DNA from: Flavobacterium microcysteis
GTDB taxonomy: Bacteria > Bacteroidota > Bacteroidia > Flavobacteriales > Flavobacteriaceae
Assembly: GCF_006385255.1 (NCBI RefSeq)
Contig: NZ_VFJE01000052.1
Location: forward strand, 62,001 to 126,000
DNA length: 64,000 nucleotides
Direction of reading: 5' to 3'
Shown here: one piece after another, positions 28,962 through 37,339 of the stretch
How positions within the stretch are numbered: position 1 is the stretch's first letter
How the letters are laid out: each line of letters opens with the position of its first letter
Notes under the pieces: generated by a model
Database searches by the model: none
What the model was told of the DNA's origin: nothing
Seen by the model: the letters and a program-made list of their open reading frames with translations, nothing else
Made by a program: the position numbers and the translations under genes

Positions 28962-30026
28962 TTATTTTAATGACAATTCAGTCAACATCTGTCTGATATT
29001 CAAATGTTTTGCGTCTTGTATTTTATTGGCATGCTCTGCAACTAAATTTATCCAATCAAACAGTTTAGTTTCATCTGTTGTTTGGGTTTCCCAATATTCG
29101 GAAAGCTCAAAAGCCGGTGTCTGCATAATGGTTTCAACAATGCTTGGAATATTATAAAACAAGTTTAAAAATATTCTTGGCACATTTTGATATACTTTTC
29201 CATCAAGAGCATAATCACTTCTTCCTCCTGCGGTAAATAAATCCCTAACATTAGGACAAACGACGGCTTCACGAGTGACCAACCAAATGGCCAATCTCCC
29301 GAATTTATCGTTACTATTGCCAAAAAGTTCAGGAAAATAAACCATCGCCCGATTTTTCAATTCCTGTTTTTCTTCTGATGAAAGATTATTCCAGATTCGG
29401 ATAACGATATTGCTTGCTTTGCTGTTATTTTCAGCATCCATCCACCACAATTCTTCACCAGGTTTTAGTTTGCTTTTATAATAATCAACAATGGGTTTTA
29501 TTGGATTTTCTTTTTTGCGTAGGGTGTCATAGGGCATTTTGATTTTATCGAAAATGGTTTTTCCAGGAGCCAAATTCATATCAATCAAATAACGTGGTGA
29601 ATGTGTTACTACAACCTCAGACAGCACTTCTTCATATGGGCGGCAACGAAACTCTATTGGATCTGCTAATTTTGCAAACAACATAAAAATGCGTTCAACA
29701 TTATCCACTCTGGTACTTTCTAAAACACTATTACCCGTTGTTTTCCAATGGTTTTGAGTTGTTGTTTTTACCTCAATTCCATAGAATTTATTGGCTATAA
29801 TGTCCGGGAATTTTTGGCCTCCAATGAGCTCAATTGAATTTTCAAATGGTGTTCCTATAGCCAGCTCAGTCATTACATCCCTCACATAAGGCTCCAGATT
29901 TCTACCCATAAGTGTTGCCACTTTTTTTGATGATTTTTGTGCATGAGCATTTAGCTCATCAATTGTTGAGCGTAGTAGTAAATCAAATTCGTTTCTGTCG
30001 GGGATTGAATTTACCGAAACTACCAT
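28962..30026 (-). CDS. type II restriction endonuclease (PD-(D/E)XK)
   Basis: This 354-residue protein is encoded 4 bp after the cytosine methyltransferase gene in the same operon. A PD-(D/E)XK core is visible: FPDIIANKFYGIEVKTTTQ supplies the Asp and Glu-Val-Lys catalytic residues. The rest is not recognisable, as is usual for restriction enzymes. The longer frame opens with a TTG (30065) inside the methyltransferase gene; the ATG at 30024-30026 is preferred. It probably cuts the unmethylated sequence recognised by its partner methylase; the recognition site is unknown. Confidence 0.85.
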   Translation of the reverse strand: MVVSVNSIPDRNEFDLLLRSTIDELNAHAQKSSKKVATLMGRNLEPYVRDVMTELAIGTPFENSIELIGGQKFPDIIANKFYGIEVKTTTQNHWKTTGNSVLESTRVDNVERIFMLFAKLADPIEFRCRPYEEVLSEVVVTHSPRYLIDMNLAPGKTIFDKIKMPYDTLRKKENPIKPIVDYYKSKLKPGEELWWMDAENNSKASNIVIRIWNNLSSEEKQELKNRAMVYFPELFGNSNDKFGRLAIWLVTREAVVCPNVRDLFTAGGRSDYALDGKVYQNVPRIFLNLFYNIPSIVETIMQTPAFELSEYWETQTTDETKLFDWINLVAEHANKIQDAKHLNIRQMLTELSLK

Positions 30027-30030
30027 TCCT

Positions 30031-31392
30031 TTATTTTTTAAAATAGATTTCCCAAATTGCTTCAATTCTTTTCGCTAAATTATACGCTAAAAGAGGAGGA
30101 ACGGCATTGCCAATAATTTTATATGCTTGTGACGGACTAACTAAAAATGATCCTTTTCTGCCATTTTTATTTTCAATTACAAACTCATAATCCGGAGGAA
30201 AAGTTTGAATCAAGGCACATTCTCTCACAGTTAACCTGCGTTCGCTCAAACCTTTATTTAATTCACTTTCTATTTTCCCTCCGTTTTCTTTTGAAAGTCG
30301 TCTAAATTCAATATTCCCATGATGTTCTGATCGAATAGTAGGCGAGATATTCACAAGTTTTATTTCGGTTTGTCCCTGACAATGCTTGCCCATAAACTTT
30401 GCCTTGGAGTAAGACTTTTGCGAAAGATCTTCCGCTTTTTCAGGCTCATCCAAATGCTTAAAAACATCTTTTAACTGTACAAAGTGTTTTAAATGATCTC
30501 CCTGAACTGTATACGAATGTGTAGGGCTTGGATACGGATTATATTGGTCAGAAATTTTTTCTTTTTCTAACTCTGCCAAAGCAGATTCATTTAATTCCGA
30601 TTTTTTTATACCTATAAAAATTACTCTCTCTCTTGATTGCGGAACACCAAAATCTGCAGAATGTAAAACTTGCGGAGAAAGCACAATATAGCCGTTTCCG
30701 TTAGCTGAAGAAAAATCATTTTGAATAATAGTCTTTACATCACCATGATTGACTAAACCTTTGACATTTTCAGCAATAAAAATTTTAGGCTGAGTAATCT
30801 CAATAACCTCCTTCATCCACATATAAAGCTGTCCGCGAGTTTCGACAGAGGCTGTTGTGTCATCAATTAATTCACCCTTATGGTTTTTATGAGAATTAAA
30901 ACCTTTACGTTTTCCTGATATACTAAAGTCCTGGCAAGGAAAACCACCCGTAACAATATCAATATTTTCAGGAAAAACATTGTGTCCGTTCCTGTGCATT
31001 TTTACTAAGTCTACAATGCTTTCGTTGTAAAAATCTTCAGAGTTATGTCCACGTTTTGAAAAATAATTAACCCATGCATTTCTGGCATCACTCAAAATAT
31101 CATTTGCGAAAACAGTCTTGAATTTTGTCTTTTTTAGTTGAACAAAATTGTTTTTCATTTTCTTGTCAATAAAATGAGGTGTCAGAATTTCGTTTACAGA
31201 TTGTTGCAAAACAGAAAATCCTCCTTCAAATCCTAAATCCATTCCCCCACAGCCTGAAAAAAGAGAAAGCACATTTAAGGTGTTTTTTTCTTCTTCAATT
31301 ATGTTTTGTGGCTTAGTCTTTTTGCCTTTTAAAATGTCCATCTGTGGCTTTCTTACTACGCTTAATTCTGTTTCCATTGTTTCTAGTTGCAT
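30031..31392 (-). CDS. DNA (cytosine-5-)-methyltransferase
   Basis: This 453-residue C5 methylase has ordered motifs. Motif I is LSLFSGCGGMDLGFEGG (S-adenosylmethionine binding). Motif IV is VTGGFPCQDFSISGKRKGF, with the catalytic Cys. Motif VI is FIAENVKGL and motif VIII is PQSRERVIFIG. Motif IX lies near RRLTVRECALIQTFP and motif X is YKIIGNAVPPLLA. It protects host DNA from the adjacent nuclease. An extra insertion after motif I (about residues 60-110) separates the start of the domain from the cofactor acidic residue. It lies 4 bp downstream of the XRE regulator. Confidence 0.95.
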   Translation of the reverse strand: MQLETMETELSVVRKPQMDILKGKKTKPQNIIEEEKNTLNVLSLFSGCGGMDLGFEGGFSVLQQSVNEILTPHFIDKKMKNNFVQLKKTKFKTVFANDILSDARNAWVNYFSKRGHNSEDFYNESIVDLVKMHRNGHNVFPENIDIVTGGFPCQDFSISGKRKGFNSHKNHKGELIDDTTASVETRGQLYMWMKEVIEITQPKIFIAENVKGLVNHGDVKTIIQNDFSSANGNGYIVLSPQVLHSADFGVPQSRERVIFIGIKKSELNESALAELEKEKISDQYNPYPSPTHSYTVQGDHLKHFVQLKDVFKHLDEPEKAEDLSQKSYSKAKFMGKHCQGQTEIKLVNISPTIRSEHHGNIEFRRLSKENGGKIESELNKGLSERRLTVRECALIQTFPPDYEFVIENKNGRKGSFLVSPSQAYKIIGNAVPPLLAYNLAKRIEAIWEIYFKK

Positions 31393-31396
31393 AGCT

Positions 31397-31705
31397 TTAG
31401 CTTTTTACAAGATTAGACTTTATATATTTTACTTTTTGTTGAGCTGCTTTCAAAACCTTGCCGGCACAATCTTCTTCTGCAATTTCGTAAGCAATCTTCT
31501 CGCTCATATATTGAATAAATAAGTCTTCCTTGTCTAATTTTAGTATTTCTGCAAGTTTTAAAATGTTGTTTTTTGTAGGCTTGCGTTCATTGCGTTCAAT
31601 CTTACTTAGAATTGCCTGGTCAATGTCTAAATAAGATGCTACTTGTCTAAGTAGCAGCCCTAAACTTTCTCTTTTTGCTCTTATGATTTGCCCAAACGTT
31701 TCCAT
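31397..31705 (-). CDS. XRE-family controller-like regulator of the R-M operon
   Basis: This 102-residue protein has an N-terminal XRE helix-turn-helix (METFGQIIRAKRESLGLLLRQVASYLDIDQAILSKIERNERKPT) and a short helical tail. It is the first gene of the restriction-modification operon, the usual position of a controller (C) protein that delays nuclease expression until DNA is methylated. Palindromic TTGACA...TGTCAA sequence lies over its promoter. An in-frame ATG pair lies 24 bases upstream (31729), almost at the predicted transcription start, so a leaderless longer form is possible. Confidence 0.82.
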   Translation of the reverse strand: METFGQIIRAKRESLGLLLRQVASYLDIDQAILSKIERNERKPTKNNILKLAEILKLDKEDLFIQYMSEKIAYEIAEEDCAGKVLKAAQQKVKYIKSNLVKS

Positions 31706-31719
31706 ATGAATAATTTTAC

Positions 31720-31750
31720 TTGACATCATTTGTCAAATATAAGTTGTCAA
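31720..31750. promoter_or_regulatory. candidate C-protein operator
   Basis: The perfect inverted repeat TTGACA-TCATT-TGTCAA (31720-31736) overlaps the -7 box and predicted start site. A second TTGTCAA half-site lies at 31744-31750. Overlap with the promoter fits autoregulation by the adjacent XRE protein. Confidence 0.5.
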
Positions 31751-31765
31751 TTCGGAATATACAAA
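31734..31765 (-). promoter_or_regulatory. promoter of the R-M operon
   Basis: On the minus strand TTTG (31762-31765) and TATATTTG (31734-31741) are separated by 20 bases, a good Bacteroidota -33/-7 pair. Transcription would begin near 31727-31730. Confidence 0.65.
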
Positions 31766-31825
31766 TTTTGAAATTTTCAATTATGAATGGCAATAGCCTT
31801 AGAAAATGCCGACTTTTTAAAAAGA

Positions 31826-31946
31826 TTTTCCTTTGGGCGTGACCCTACGGGTCGGGCTATCCGCTACAAGTCCTCGCTCGTGCCTCGCTGTGGGCTTTTC
31901 GCTGCTATCCCTCACGCAAACCCGTCATAAAATAGAGTAGGGAGCA
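31826..31946 (+). repeat. 121-bp direct repeat, left of fic
   Basis: This copy matches 33010-33130 over 121 positions without a gap and with four mismatches that I count. It is markedly more GC-rich than its surroundings (begins TTTTCCTTTGGGCGTGACCC) and carries no gene that I can support. Confidence 0.92.
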
Positions 31947-32004
31947 CAGCCTAATCATCGCATCATCTTTTTCTTTTAAAAGACTAACATTACCAAATAA
32001 TCCC

Positions 32005-32034
32005 TACCTTTGATAATATCAAATGATACTATCA
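32005..32034 (+). promoter_or_regulatory. fic promoter with tandem palindromic operators
   Basis: The -7 box TACCTTTG (32005-32012) is overlapped by TGATA-A-TATCA (32011-32021). A second perfect palindrome TGATA-C-TATCA follows at 32024-32034, 13 bp further on. Tandem identical palindromes at a promoter are typical of repressor sites. Confidence 0.62.
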
Positions 32035-32994
32035 TCGATGAAACCACCCTATACAATAACCGACAAAATTTTAGCATTAGTAGCTTCCATTTCAGAGAAA
32101 ATAGGAGAAATCAACGCTTCACATCTATATAAACCCGCAACCGAACTAAGAAAGAAAAACCGAATCAAAACCATCCAATCATCCTTAGAAATAGAGGGTA
32201 ACACCTTGACCGAAGAACAAATTACCGCTCTATTAGAAAACAAAAGAATCATTGCCCCACAAAAAGATATTGTAGAAGTTCAGAATGCCATAAAAGTATA
32301 CCAACAACTCAACCAATTCAATCCCTATCAGCTAAAAGACCTTGTAAAAGCACATGCAGTTCTAATGAGCGGATTAATTGACAATCCGGGCAAGCTTAGA
32401 ACTACCAATGTCGGAATCGTAAAAGGCTCAAAAGTAGAACACATCGCACCAGGCGGAACCATGATAAACGGATTAATGAAAGACCTTTTCGACTATTTAA
32501 AAAAGGACAACGACTTAATCCTCATCAAAAGCTGTGTTTTTCATTATGAATTCGAGTTCATACACCCATTCACAGACGGAAACGGAAGAATGGGCAGACT
32601 CTGGCAAACCCTAATCCTCATGCAACAATATCCTGTTTTTGAATACCTGCCCATCGAAACACTCATTAAGCAAAAACAAACCGAATATTATAACAAGCTC
32701 TCCGAGTCCGACAAAAAAGGAAACTCAACACCCTTCGTCGAATTCATGCTCGGCATTATTTCAGAATCATTAAACGCACACCTGCAAACCCAATCCGTAA
32801 CACTTCACACAGAAGATAGAATAAGTTTATTCAAGGAGAAAATTGGCAAAAATAAATTCACCCGAAAACACTACATGCAAAGCTTTAAAAACATATCCGC
32901 ACCAACAGCAAGCCGAGACCTAAAATGGGCTGTTGAGCAAGACCTGCTACACAAATTCGGAACATTAAGACTAACCGAATATCAGTTTAAATAA
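32023..32994 (+). CDS. Fic-domain AMP-transferase with N-terminal inhibitory helix and C-terminal winged helix
   Basis: This 323-residue Fic protein has the catalytic motif HPFTDGNGRMGR (about residues 185-196), whose His drives nucleotide transfer onto target hydroxyls. The N-terminal segment IQSSLEIEGNTLT has the [S/T]xxxE[G/N] inhibitory-helix pattern of class II Fic proteins, so it is probably autoinhibited. The last 50 residues (KNKFTRKHYMQSFKNISAPTASRDLKWAVEQ) look like a winged-helix DNA-binding domain. The first ATG (32023) lies almost at the predicted transcription start and within the operator. The ATG at 32038 (318 residues) may be the real start. The gene is framed by two 121-bp direct repeats. 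Confidence 0.9.
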   Translation: MILSSMKPPYTITDKILALVASISEKIGEINASHLYKPATELRKKNRIKTIQSSLEIEGNTLTEEQITALLENKRIIAPQKDIVEVQNAIKVYQQLNQFNPYQLKDLVKAHAVLMSGLIDNPGKLRTTNVGIVKGSKVEHIAPGGTMINGLMKDLFDYLKKDNDLILIKSCVFHYEFEFIHPFTDGNGRMGRLWQTLILMQQYPVFEYLPIETLIKQKQTEYYNKLSESDKKGNSTPFVEFMLGIISESLNAHLQTQSVTLHTEDRISLFKEKIGKNKFTRKHYMQSFKNISAPTASRDLKWAVEQDLLHKFGTLRLTEYQFK

Positions 32995-33009
32995 CAACCC
33001 CTAAAGACA

Positions 33010-33130
33010 TTTTCCTTTGGGCGTGACCCTACGGGTCGGGCTATCCGCTACAAGTCCTCGCTCGTACCTCGCTGTGGGCTTTTCGCTGCTATCCCTCACG
33101 CAAACTCGTCATAAAATAGAGTGGGGAACA
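33010..33130 (+). repeat. 121-bp direct repeat, right of fic
   Basis: This is the second copy of the repeat at 31826-31946, offset by exactly 1184 bp and in the same orientation. Together they bracket fic and its promoter. Confidence 0.92.
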
Positions 33131-33270
33131 TAACCAAATCAGGATGAGTGGATTGAAAAAAATATATGGTTAGAAACCGAATGATTATTCAAGTATTGAA
33201 AACTACTATTGCCATAACTTTAGCCTTTTCGTATTTCGTCAACTTTAACGAAAAAATATTACCAGTCATT

Positions 33271-34194
33271 TTATTTTTTCAGACCTTTCATTAATAAGTA
33301 GACTATTTGATGAATATTTTTGCTTGAAAATAATATCTCATTTTCTTCAATTGATAGTCCATTGAGATCTGATATTTTCTTTACATCAAATTTCGATAAC
33401 TCAGTTCTTAATTTATCGTAATCAGTATAATCACATTTAGGATTGACATAATCTTTAAATTCGATTAAAAATTCTGTATTATATTGGAAGTCATTTGTCA
33501 ATTCTTCAACCGCTTCACCTTTAATTAGCTTTATTAGTTTTTCAGTTGCTCCACCAAATGCTCCAACTAAAAACAATGGTTTATTTTCTCTCAAGGTATA
33601 GAGAGCTTCTTCAATAACTCCAGGAATATAGCCTAAATAATTTGTAATTTTCCCACCAACTAAAACCCTGGCTGTACAATCTTTAGCCATTTGACTTCTC
33701 ATTTCTTTAAAGCATTCAGAGTAGATGTGTCTATGCTCAATATGAGTCCTTGGATCGTATTTAGTATTATAATCTATGGTTAAACTTTTAGGATCTTCTA
33801 TTTCATTTATTTCAATATTTTTTGACAAAAAATGTATCCTAGTATCTCGTGTTAATTGTTTTGTATTAGGAAAAACAAAATAATTAACAAACCCTGATGT
33901 ATCGTCATTTATTCTTTTATATTGATTAGATAATTCTGAAAATAGAGTGGTGAATCCATTTTGTCTTAAATCTCCACCATATAATGCTTTTCCATCATTA
34001 GCAATGATATATCTGGCAATTTCAACAGTAATATCATTCAAATGTTGGATAGTAAAACCTAACTTTTCTAAATCTTCATTCTCAGATACAGAAATTGCTA
34101 TAGATTTTCCATATAAAAACTTATTCTTATATGGTTTTGTTTTAATTTCTTCTATTACATCTGTTTGTACCCCTGAAACATTAATTTCTTCCAT
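33271..34194 (-). CDS. SLOG-domain protein (TIR-associated, TPALS-like)
   Basis: This 307-residue soluble protein is the last gene of an eight-gene operon. Its N-terminal half has a Rossmann-like SLOG layout: GKSIAISVSENEDLEKLGF, then GKALYGGDLRQNGFTTLF with the glycine-rich ligand loop, then ARVLVGGKITNYLGYIPGVIEEAL and PLFLVGAFGGATEKL. SLOG domains bind nucleotide-derived signals; in Thoeris ThsA the SLOG domain senses a TIR product. I recall a TIR- and PNP-associating SLOG family that fits best. No SIR2, macro or membrane effector domain is attached, so it would be a sensor or a modifying enzyme. The C-terminal 90 residues are unassigned. Confidence 0.75.
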   Translation of the reverse strand: MEEINVSGVQTDVIEEIKTKPYKNKFLYGKSIAISVSENEDLEKLGFTIQHLNDITVEIARYIIANDGKALYGGDLRQNGFTTLFSELSNQYKRINDDTSGFVNYFVFPNTKQLTRDTRIHFLSKNIEINEIEDPKSLTIDYNTKYDPRTHIEHRHIYSECFKEMRSQMAKDCTARVLVGGKITNYLGYIPGVIEEALYTLRENKPLFLVGAFGGATEKLIKLIKGEAVEELTNDFQYNTEFLIEFKDYVNPKCDYTDYDKLRTELSKFDVKKISDLNGLSIEENEILFSSKNIHQIVYLLMKGLKK

Positions 34195-34199
34195 TTTTA

Positions 34200-35378
34200 T
34201 TAATAATTTAAATTTGTAGGTGTTGTGAAATCTATATTATCATCTAGTTCATTTAAAATTTCTAATTCTTCAATCCCTAGAGGAGGATCTGGATATAGTA
34301 CTATTAATCTTTTATTGTCAAGTGAAAGTTGTTTTATATGTACATAATTAAACAATTCAGGAGGAGATGATATTCCTAATATCGAATATTTATTATCAAT
34401 TAATTTAGAATATTGGTCAAGCAGTAATAACTGATACCTATTGTTCAATACTTGATATAATGTCAAATTAACGATTCTATAAAATGATATAATTTCATCT
34501 TCTAATAGAACTGTCGTAGGCATATTTCCTAAGTATGGAAAAGCTCTTTTTTCTCCATTACTTATATTATGCACTACGACAATTGGGGATTTAGATTTCT
34601 TTGCAAGTAAGACTTCTCGTCTACACCATTCTCTATTTGAATATTCATCTGTCTGGAAAACTACAAGAGCTGATTTCGGTATTTCTTGTTCAAATTGAGC
34701 ATCAAATTCATAGCCATTAGCAATATCGACAGTATCAAAGAAAACATCAAGTTTTAAATTATTTTCAATAAATCTTTTAAATCTGATGGTTAAATCTTCA
34801 CCATCTTTCTTAGCATGACTCAAAAATAATTTTACAGGTGAACCGATTCTATGACTATTCTTATCTTCTTGTTTATCATGAAAATTCCAAATTAAGCGAC
34901 TTAAATCATGAAGAAGTTCGGTCTTAATTTTATTGATAGATTTCTCTTGATCTGCAGATTTATTAATATTCAGATTTTCTCCAAAGTATTTAATAGCATC
35001 CGTAAATTGTAGTTTGTTTAAACCACAATTGATAGAATAAGCATATTCAAAAAGTTTTATTGGAAATATTCTATTATTATCATTTGCTTTTTGAACAATT
35101 TGCTTAGTATATGATTTAAAATTATCGTCTAAGAAATATTCTTCATCTATTAATAGAATAATAGCATTTTTTTCGGCTTCATTTAAGTCAATAGTAAGGG
35201 GCTGACCATTTTCTAGTTTAATAAATCTGAAATAAACAGGAATATTAAGACCTCTAGATAACGGATTTTGATAATCTCTGCAAAATGTAGAATATAATTC
35301 TTCTGCAATTGTTTTTCCAAATCCAAAATTTGGATGCCAAACTACATAAATGTTTAGTGGATATATAATATTATTCAT
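34200..35378 (-). CDS. double TIR-like protein with C-terminal extension
   Basis: This 392-residue protein has two TIR-like units. Residues about 5-135 (NIYVVWHPNFGFGKTIAEEL, then NAIILLIDEEYF) look like a diverged TIR without a clear catalytic Glu. Residues about 178-305 form a canonical TIR: VKLFLSHAKKDGEDL, FFDTVDIANGYEF, and REWCRREVLLAKK with the putative NADase glutamate. A C-terminal region contains LIVLYPDPPLGIEELEIL, which may bind the substrate or a partner. The start overlaps the preceding TIR gene by 8 bp and the stop lies 5 bp before the SLOG gene, so tight coupling is expected. Confidence 0.83.
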   Translation of the reverse strand: MNNIIYPLNIYVVWHPNFGFGKTIAEELYSTFCRDYQNPLSRGLNIPVYFRFIKLENGQPLTIDLNEAEKNAIILLIDEEYFLDDNFKSYTKQIVQKANDNNRIFPIKLFEYAYSINCGLNKLQFTDAIKYFGENLNINKSADQEKSINKIKTELLHDLSRLIWNFHDKQEDKNSHRIGSPVKLFLSHAKKDGEDLTIRFKRFIENNLKLDVFFDTVDIANGYEFDAQFEQEIPKSALVVFQTDEYSNREWCRREVLLAKKSKSPIVVVHNISNGEKRAFPYLGNMPTTVLLEDEIISFYRIVNLTLYQVLNNRYQLLLLDQYSKLIDNKYSILGISSPPELFNYVHIKQLSLDNKRLIVLYPDPPLGIEELEILNELDDNIDFTTPTNLNY

Positions 35379-36147
35379 TGGTATTTTCTGTCATTTGTTT
35401 GAATGTATTATCTATATTATCTAAATGAGTATTTCTTCTTTCAAATGCCAATTCTATATATTCTTGCATTTTTGCTCTATCATCTGTCCAGTCTATTATG
35501 ACTGCATATTCTGATTTAAAATTATCTGCTAATCTAGTTGGCATTAAGTTATAAGTAGCCTTAGTTGTTCCAAAATCAGGATGATTAGGCAATAATAAGC
35601 CAAGCAATCCAGAATATTTATCTCCAACTTTATAATTCAATGCGCCGGATATTTCCCAATCAATATGTTTCCGATGTTTTGTATTTGGCCCAATCAAAAC
35701 TACCAAAACAGTTGTGTCTGCTAAATAACCTTTTTGAATTAACTGTTTTATATATCCATCTGAATTATCCGAATCTATATCGCCATTTTCAACAGATTTG
35801 TGAGTTACTAAATCCCCCAATAAATTCTTGAACCTCTCCTTGTAATATTGGTCTTCATAATGATAATAGCTTATAAATGTCTTTCTCTTAGTTATATTTA
35901 AGGGTAGTTGTCTATCCCAGCTAAATAAGTTGTTTATATAGTCTACAGGAGCTCCTCTCTGCCATTGCCCATCTAGGCTTTTTCTTAATGTAGATATTTG
36001 GTAGCCATTGCTATGCCTATTTAACAACCAATTTCTATCTTTCGTATCTAAAGACACTAAATTATTCCCATCATACTGATATGCAAATACACTGTCAATC
36101 ATTTTTTCTCCTGATCGGAAAGATAGTTTTGAAATAAAATATTCCAT
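35371..36147 (-). CDS. ThsB-like TIR-domain protein with N-terminal extension
   Basis: This 258-residue protein has about 85 N-terminal residues of unknown role. A TIR-like domain of the ThsB (DUF1863) type follows: KTFISYYHYEDQYYKERFKNLL, the variable loop, TTVLVVLIGPNTKHRKHIDWEISGAL with the putative catalytic Glu, and LLGLLLPNHPDF. ThsB-type TIRs make NAD-derived cyclic signals when phage is sensed. The N-terminal WLLNRHSNGYQISTLRKSLDG may be a sensor part. It is co-transcribed with TIR genes on both sides. Confidence 0.85.
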   Translation of the reverse strand: MEYFISKLSFRSGEKMIDSVFAYQYDGNNLVSLDTKDRNWLLNRHSNGYQISTLRKSLDGQWQRGAPVDYINNLFSWDRQLPLNITKRKTFISYYHYEDQYYKERFKNLLGDLVTHKSVENGDIDSDNSDGYIKQLIQKGYLADTTVLVVLIGPNTKHRKHIDWEISGALNYKVGDKYSGLLGLLLPNHPDFGTTKATYNLMPTRLADNFKSEYAVIIDWTDDRAKMQEYIELAFERRNTHLDNIDNTFKQMTENTNE

Positions 36148-36159
36148 ATAAAAATTCTG

Positions 36160-36720
36160 TTAGTATCTGTCATTTATTAAGGTGTCCATTACACTCGAAA
36201 GTGGATTTGTAGGGCTTCCATAATCACTCATCATTTTTGTTTCAAGTAAAATTTCTTTATCGATTTTTGAGATTCTACTAACCAGATTATTTAGATCATA
36301 AATATCTCTAATAATAGTAGCAGATCTTACATATTCAGGCAATCCTCCTTTAGGAATTCCTTTAAGACATAACACAAATAAGTCGGTTTTATCATAACCA
36401 TAGCCTATTTCAAAAGGTACCCAAGTTGAATATAATGTATTAGGAGAAACCAGTACGAGCATGTGAGAACTATTATTTATCCCTTTTCTAATTGAATCAG
36501 TAACAGCTTTTGCATTGTTAGATTGATGATGAATCTTTAAATCCCCATCATAAGCATCAAAATAAACATCTATACCAGCCCCTAATAAATAATCTGCAAT
36601 CTTCTTTGCCGCATCTTTATCTCTCTGTTGGTGTGATATAAATATGCATTCTATCCCAGAAGACAAAATCTTATTTCTGGAGTCATACTTTGTTACATTA
36701 TGATATCGGTTTAAAGCCAT
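36160..36720 (-). CDS. TIR-domain protein
   Basis: This 186-residue protein is nearly all TIR: ECIFISHQQRDKDAAKKIADYLL (first strand and BB-loop region), VYFDAYDGDLK, HMLVLVSPNTLYSTWVPFEIGYGY with the probable catalytic Glu, then LFVLCLKGIPKGGLPEYV. It has no other domain or signal peptide. It lies 4 bp after Nmad2 and 12 bp before the next TIR gene. It is probably an NAD-consuming enzyme, either a signal maker or a toxin. Confidence 0.88.
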   Translation of the reverse strand: MALNRYHNVTKYDSRNKILSSGIECIFISHQQRDKDAAKKIADYLLGAGIDVYFDAYDGDLKIHHQSNNAKAVTDSIRKGINNSSHMLVLVSPNTLYSTWVPFEIGYGYDKTDLFVLCLKGIPKGGLPEYVRSATIIRDIYDLNNLVSRISKIDKEILLETKMMSDYGSPTNPLSSVMDTLINDRY

Positions 36721-36724
36721 TTAA

Positions 36725-37339
36725 TTAATATAGTGTTTTTTGTTCATACTCTTTCCAATGAATAGGTATACCATTTAGTCCTAATTCATATTTATTTGTT
36801 ATCATCGTTATCAGTTCTTTAGCTAAGAGTTCATTTTCAATTGTTATATAATCTCTATGACGAGTTCCTGGGCAAATTTCTAGATATTCGTCTGGAACTT
36901 TCCATGCATTTTTTCCGAAATACAAAAAATGATTAGATACTAAGACATATTCACCACTCAAATCCTGTTTAAGATTTCCTGTATTTATTTGCCCGTCATA
37001 TAAACTATGGTGAGAATCTGATTGTAGCCATTCGTTACTTTCATTATGGTAAATATTATCACCATGTATCTGTTTTAAACTTCCATTTAATACTGGCTTT
37101 TTATAGCTAAACCTCTCATCTTCCCAGTATTCTTGAAAAGTTAATTTTTCTGTTACTTTCATTAGAAAAATTAAATGATTTAATAACCCATTCGCTACTG
37201 CACCAGTGCCTATAATCCAATCTCCAACTACTGCTTTTTTTCTTATATGAGGCTTACAGCAAGCTAAAGTACAATACTCTCCAAATGGATTTGGAGCAAA
37301 ACCATAATCACGAGTTATTTTATATGCATAAACACTCAT
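36725..37339 (-). CDS. Nmad2 family putative nucleotide modification protein
   Basis: This 204-residue protein matches the Nmad2 (nucleotide modification associated domain 2) family as I recall it: YKITRDYGFAPNPFGEYCTLACCKPHIRKKAVVGDWIIGTG at the start, then PVLNGSLKQIHGDNIYH and WLQSDSHHS with clustered polar residues. The family was predicted from context to act on modified nucleotides or bases; the reaction is unproven. Its start codon overlaps the stop of the preceding TIR gene by one base (TAATG), indicating translational coupling. Confidence 0.85.
   Translation of the reverse strand: MSVYAYKITRDYGFAPNPFGEYCTLACCKPHIRKKAVVGDWIIGTGAVANGLLNHLIFLMKVTEKLTFQEYWEDERFSYKKPVLNGSLKQIHGDNIYHNESNEWLQSDSHHSLYDGQINTGNLKQDLSGEYVLVSNHFLYFGKNAWKVPDEYLEICPGTRHRDYITIENELLAKELITMITNKYELGLNGIPIHWKEYEQKTLY

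Noticed and set aside
30027..30065. Upstream TTG start of the restriction nuclease overlapping the methylase
   Set aside because: TTG starts are uncommon here and the ATG at 30026 gives natural 4-bp operon spacing.
31826..33130. fic flanked by insertion sequences
   Set aside because: The 121-bp repeats have no transposase, no terminal inverted repeats and no target duplications that I can see.
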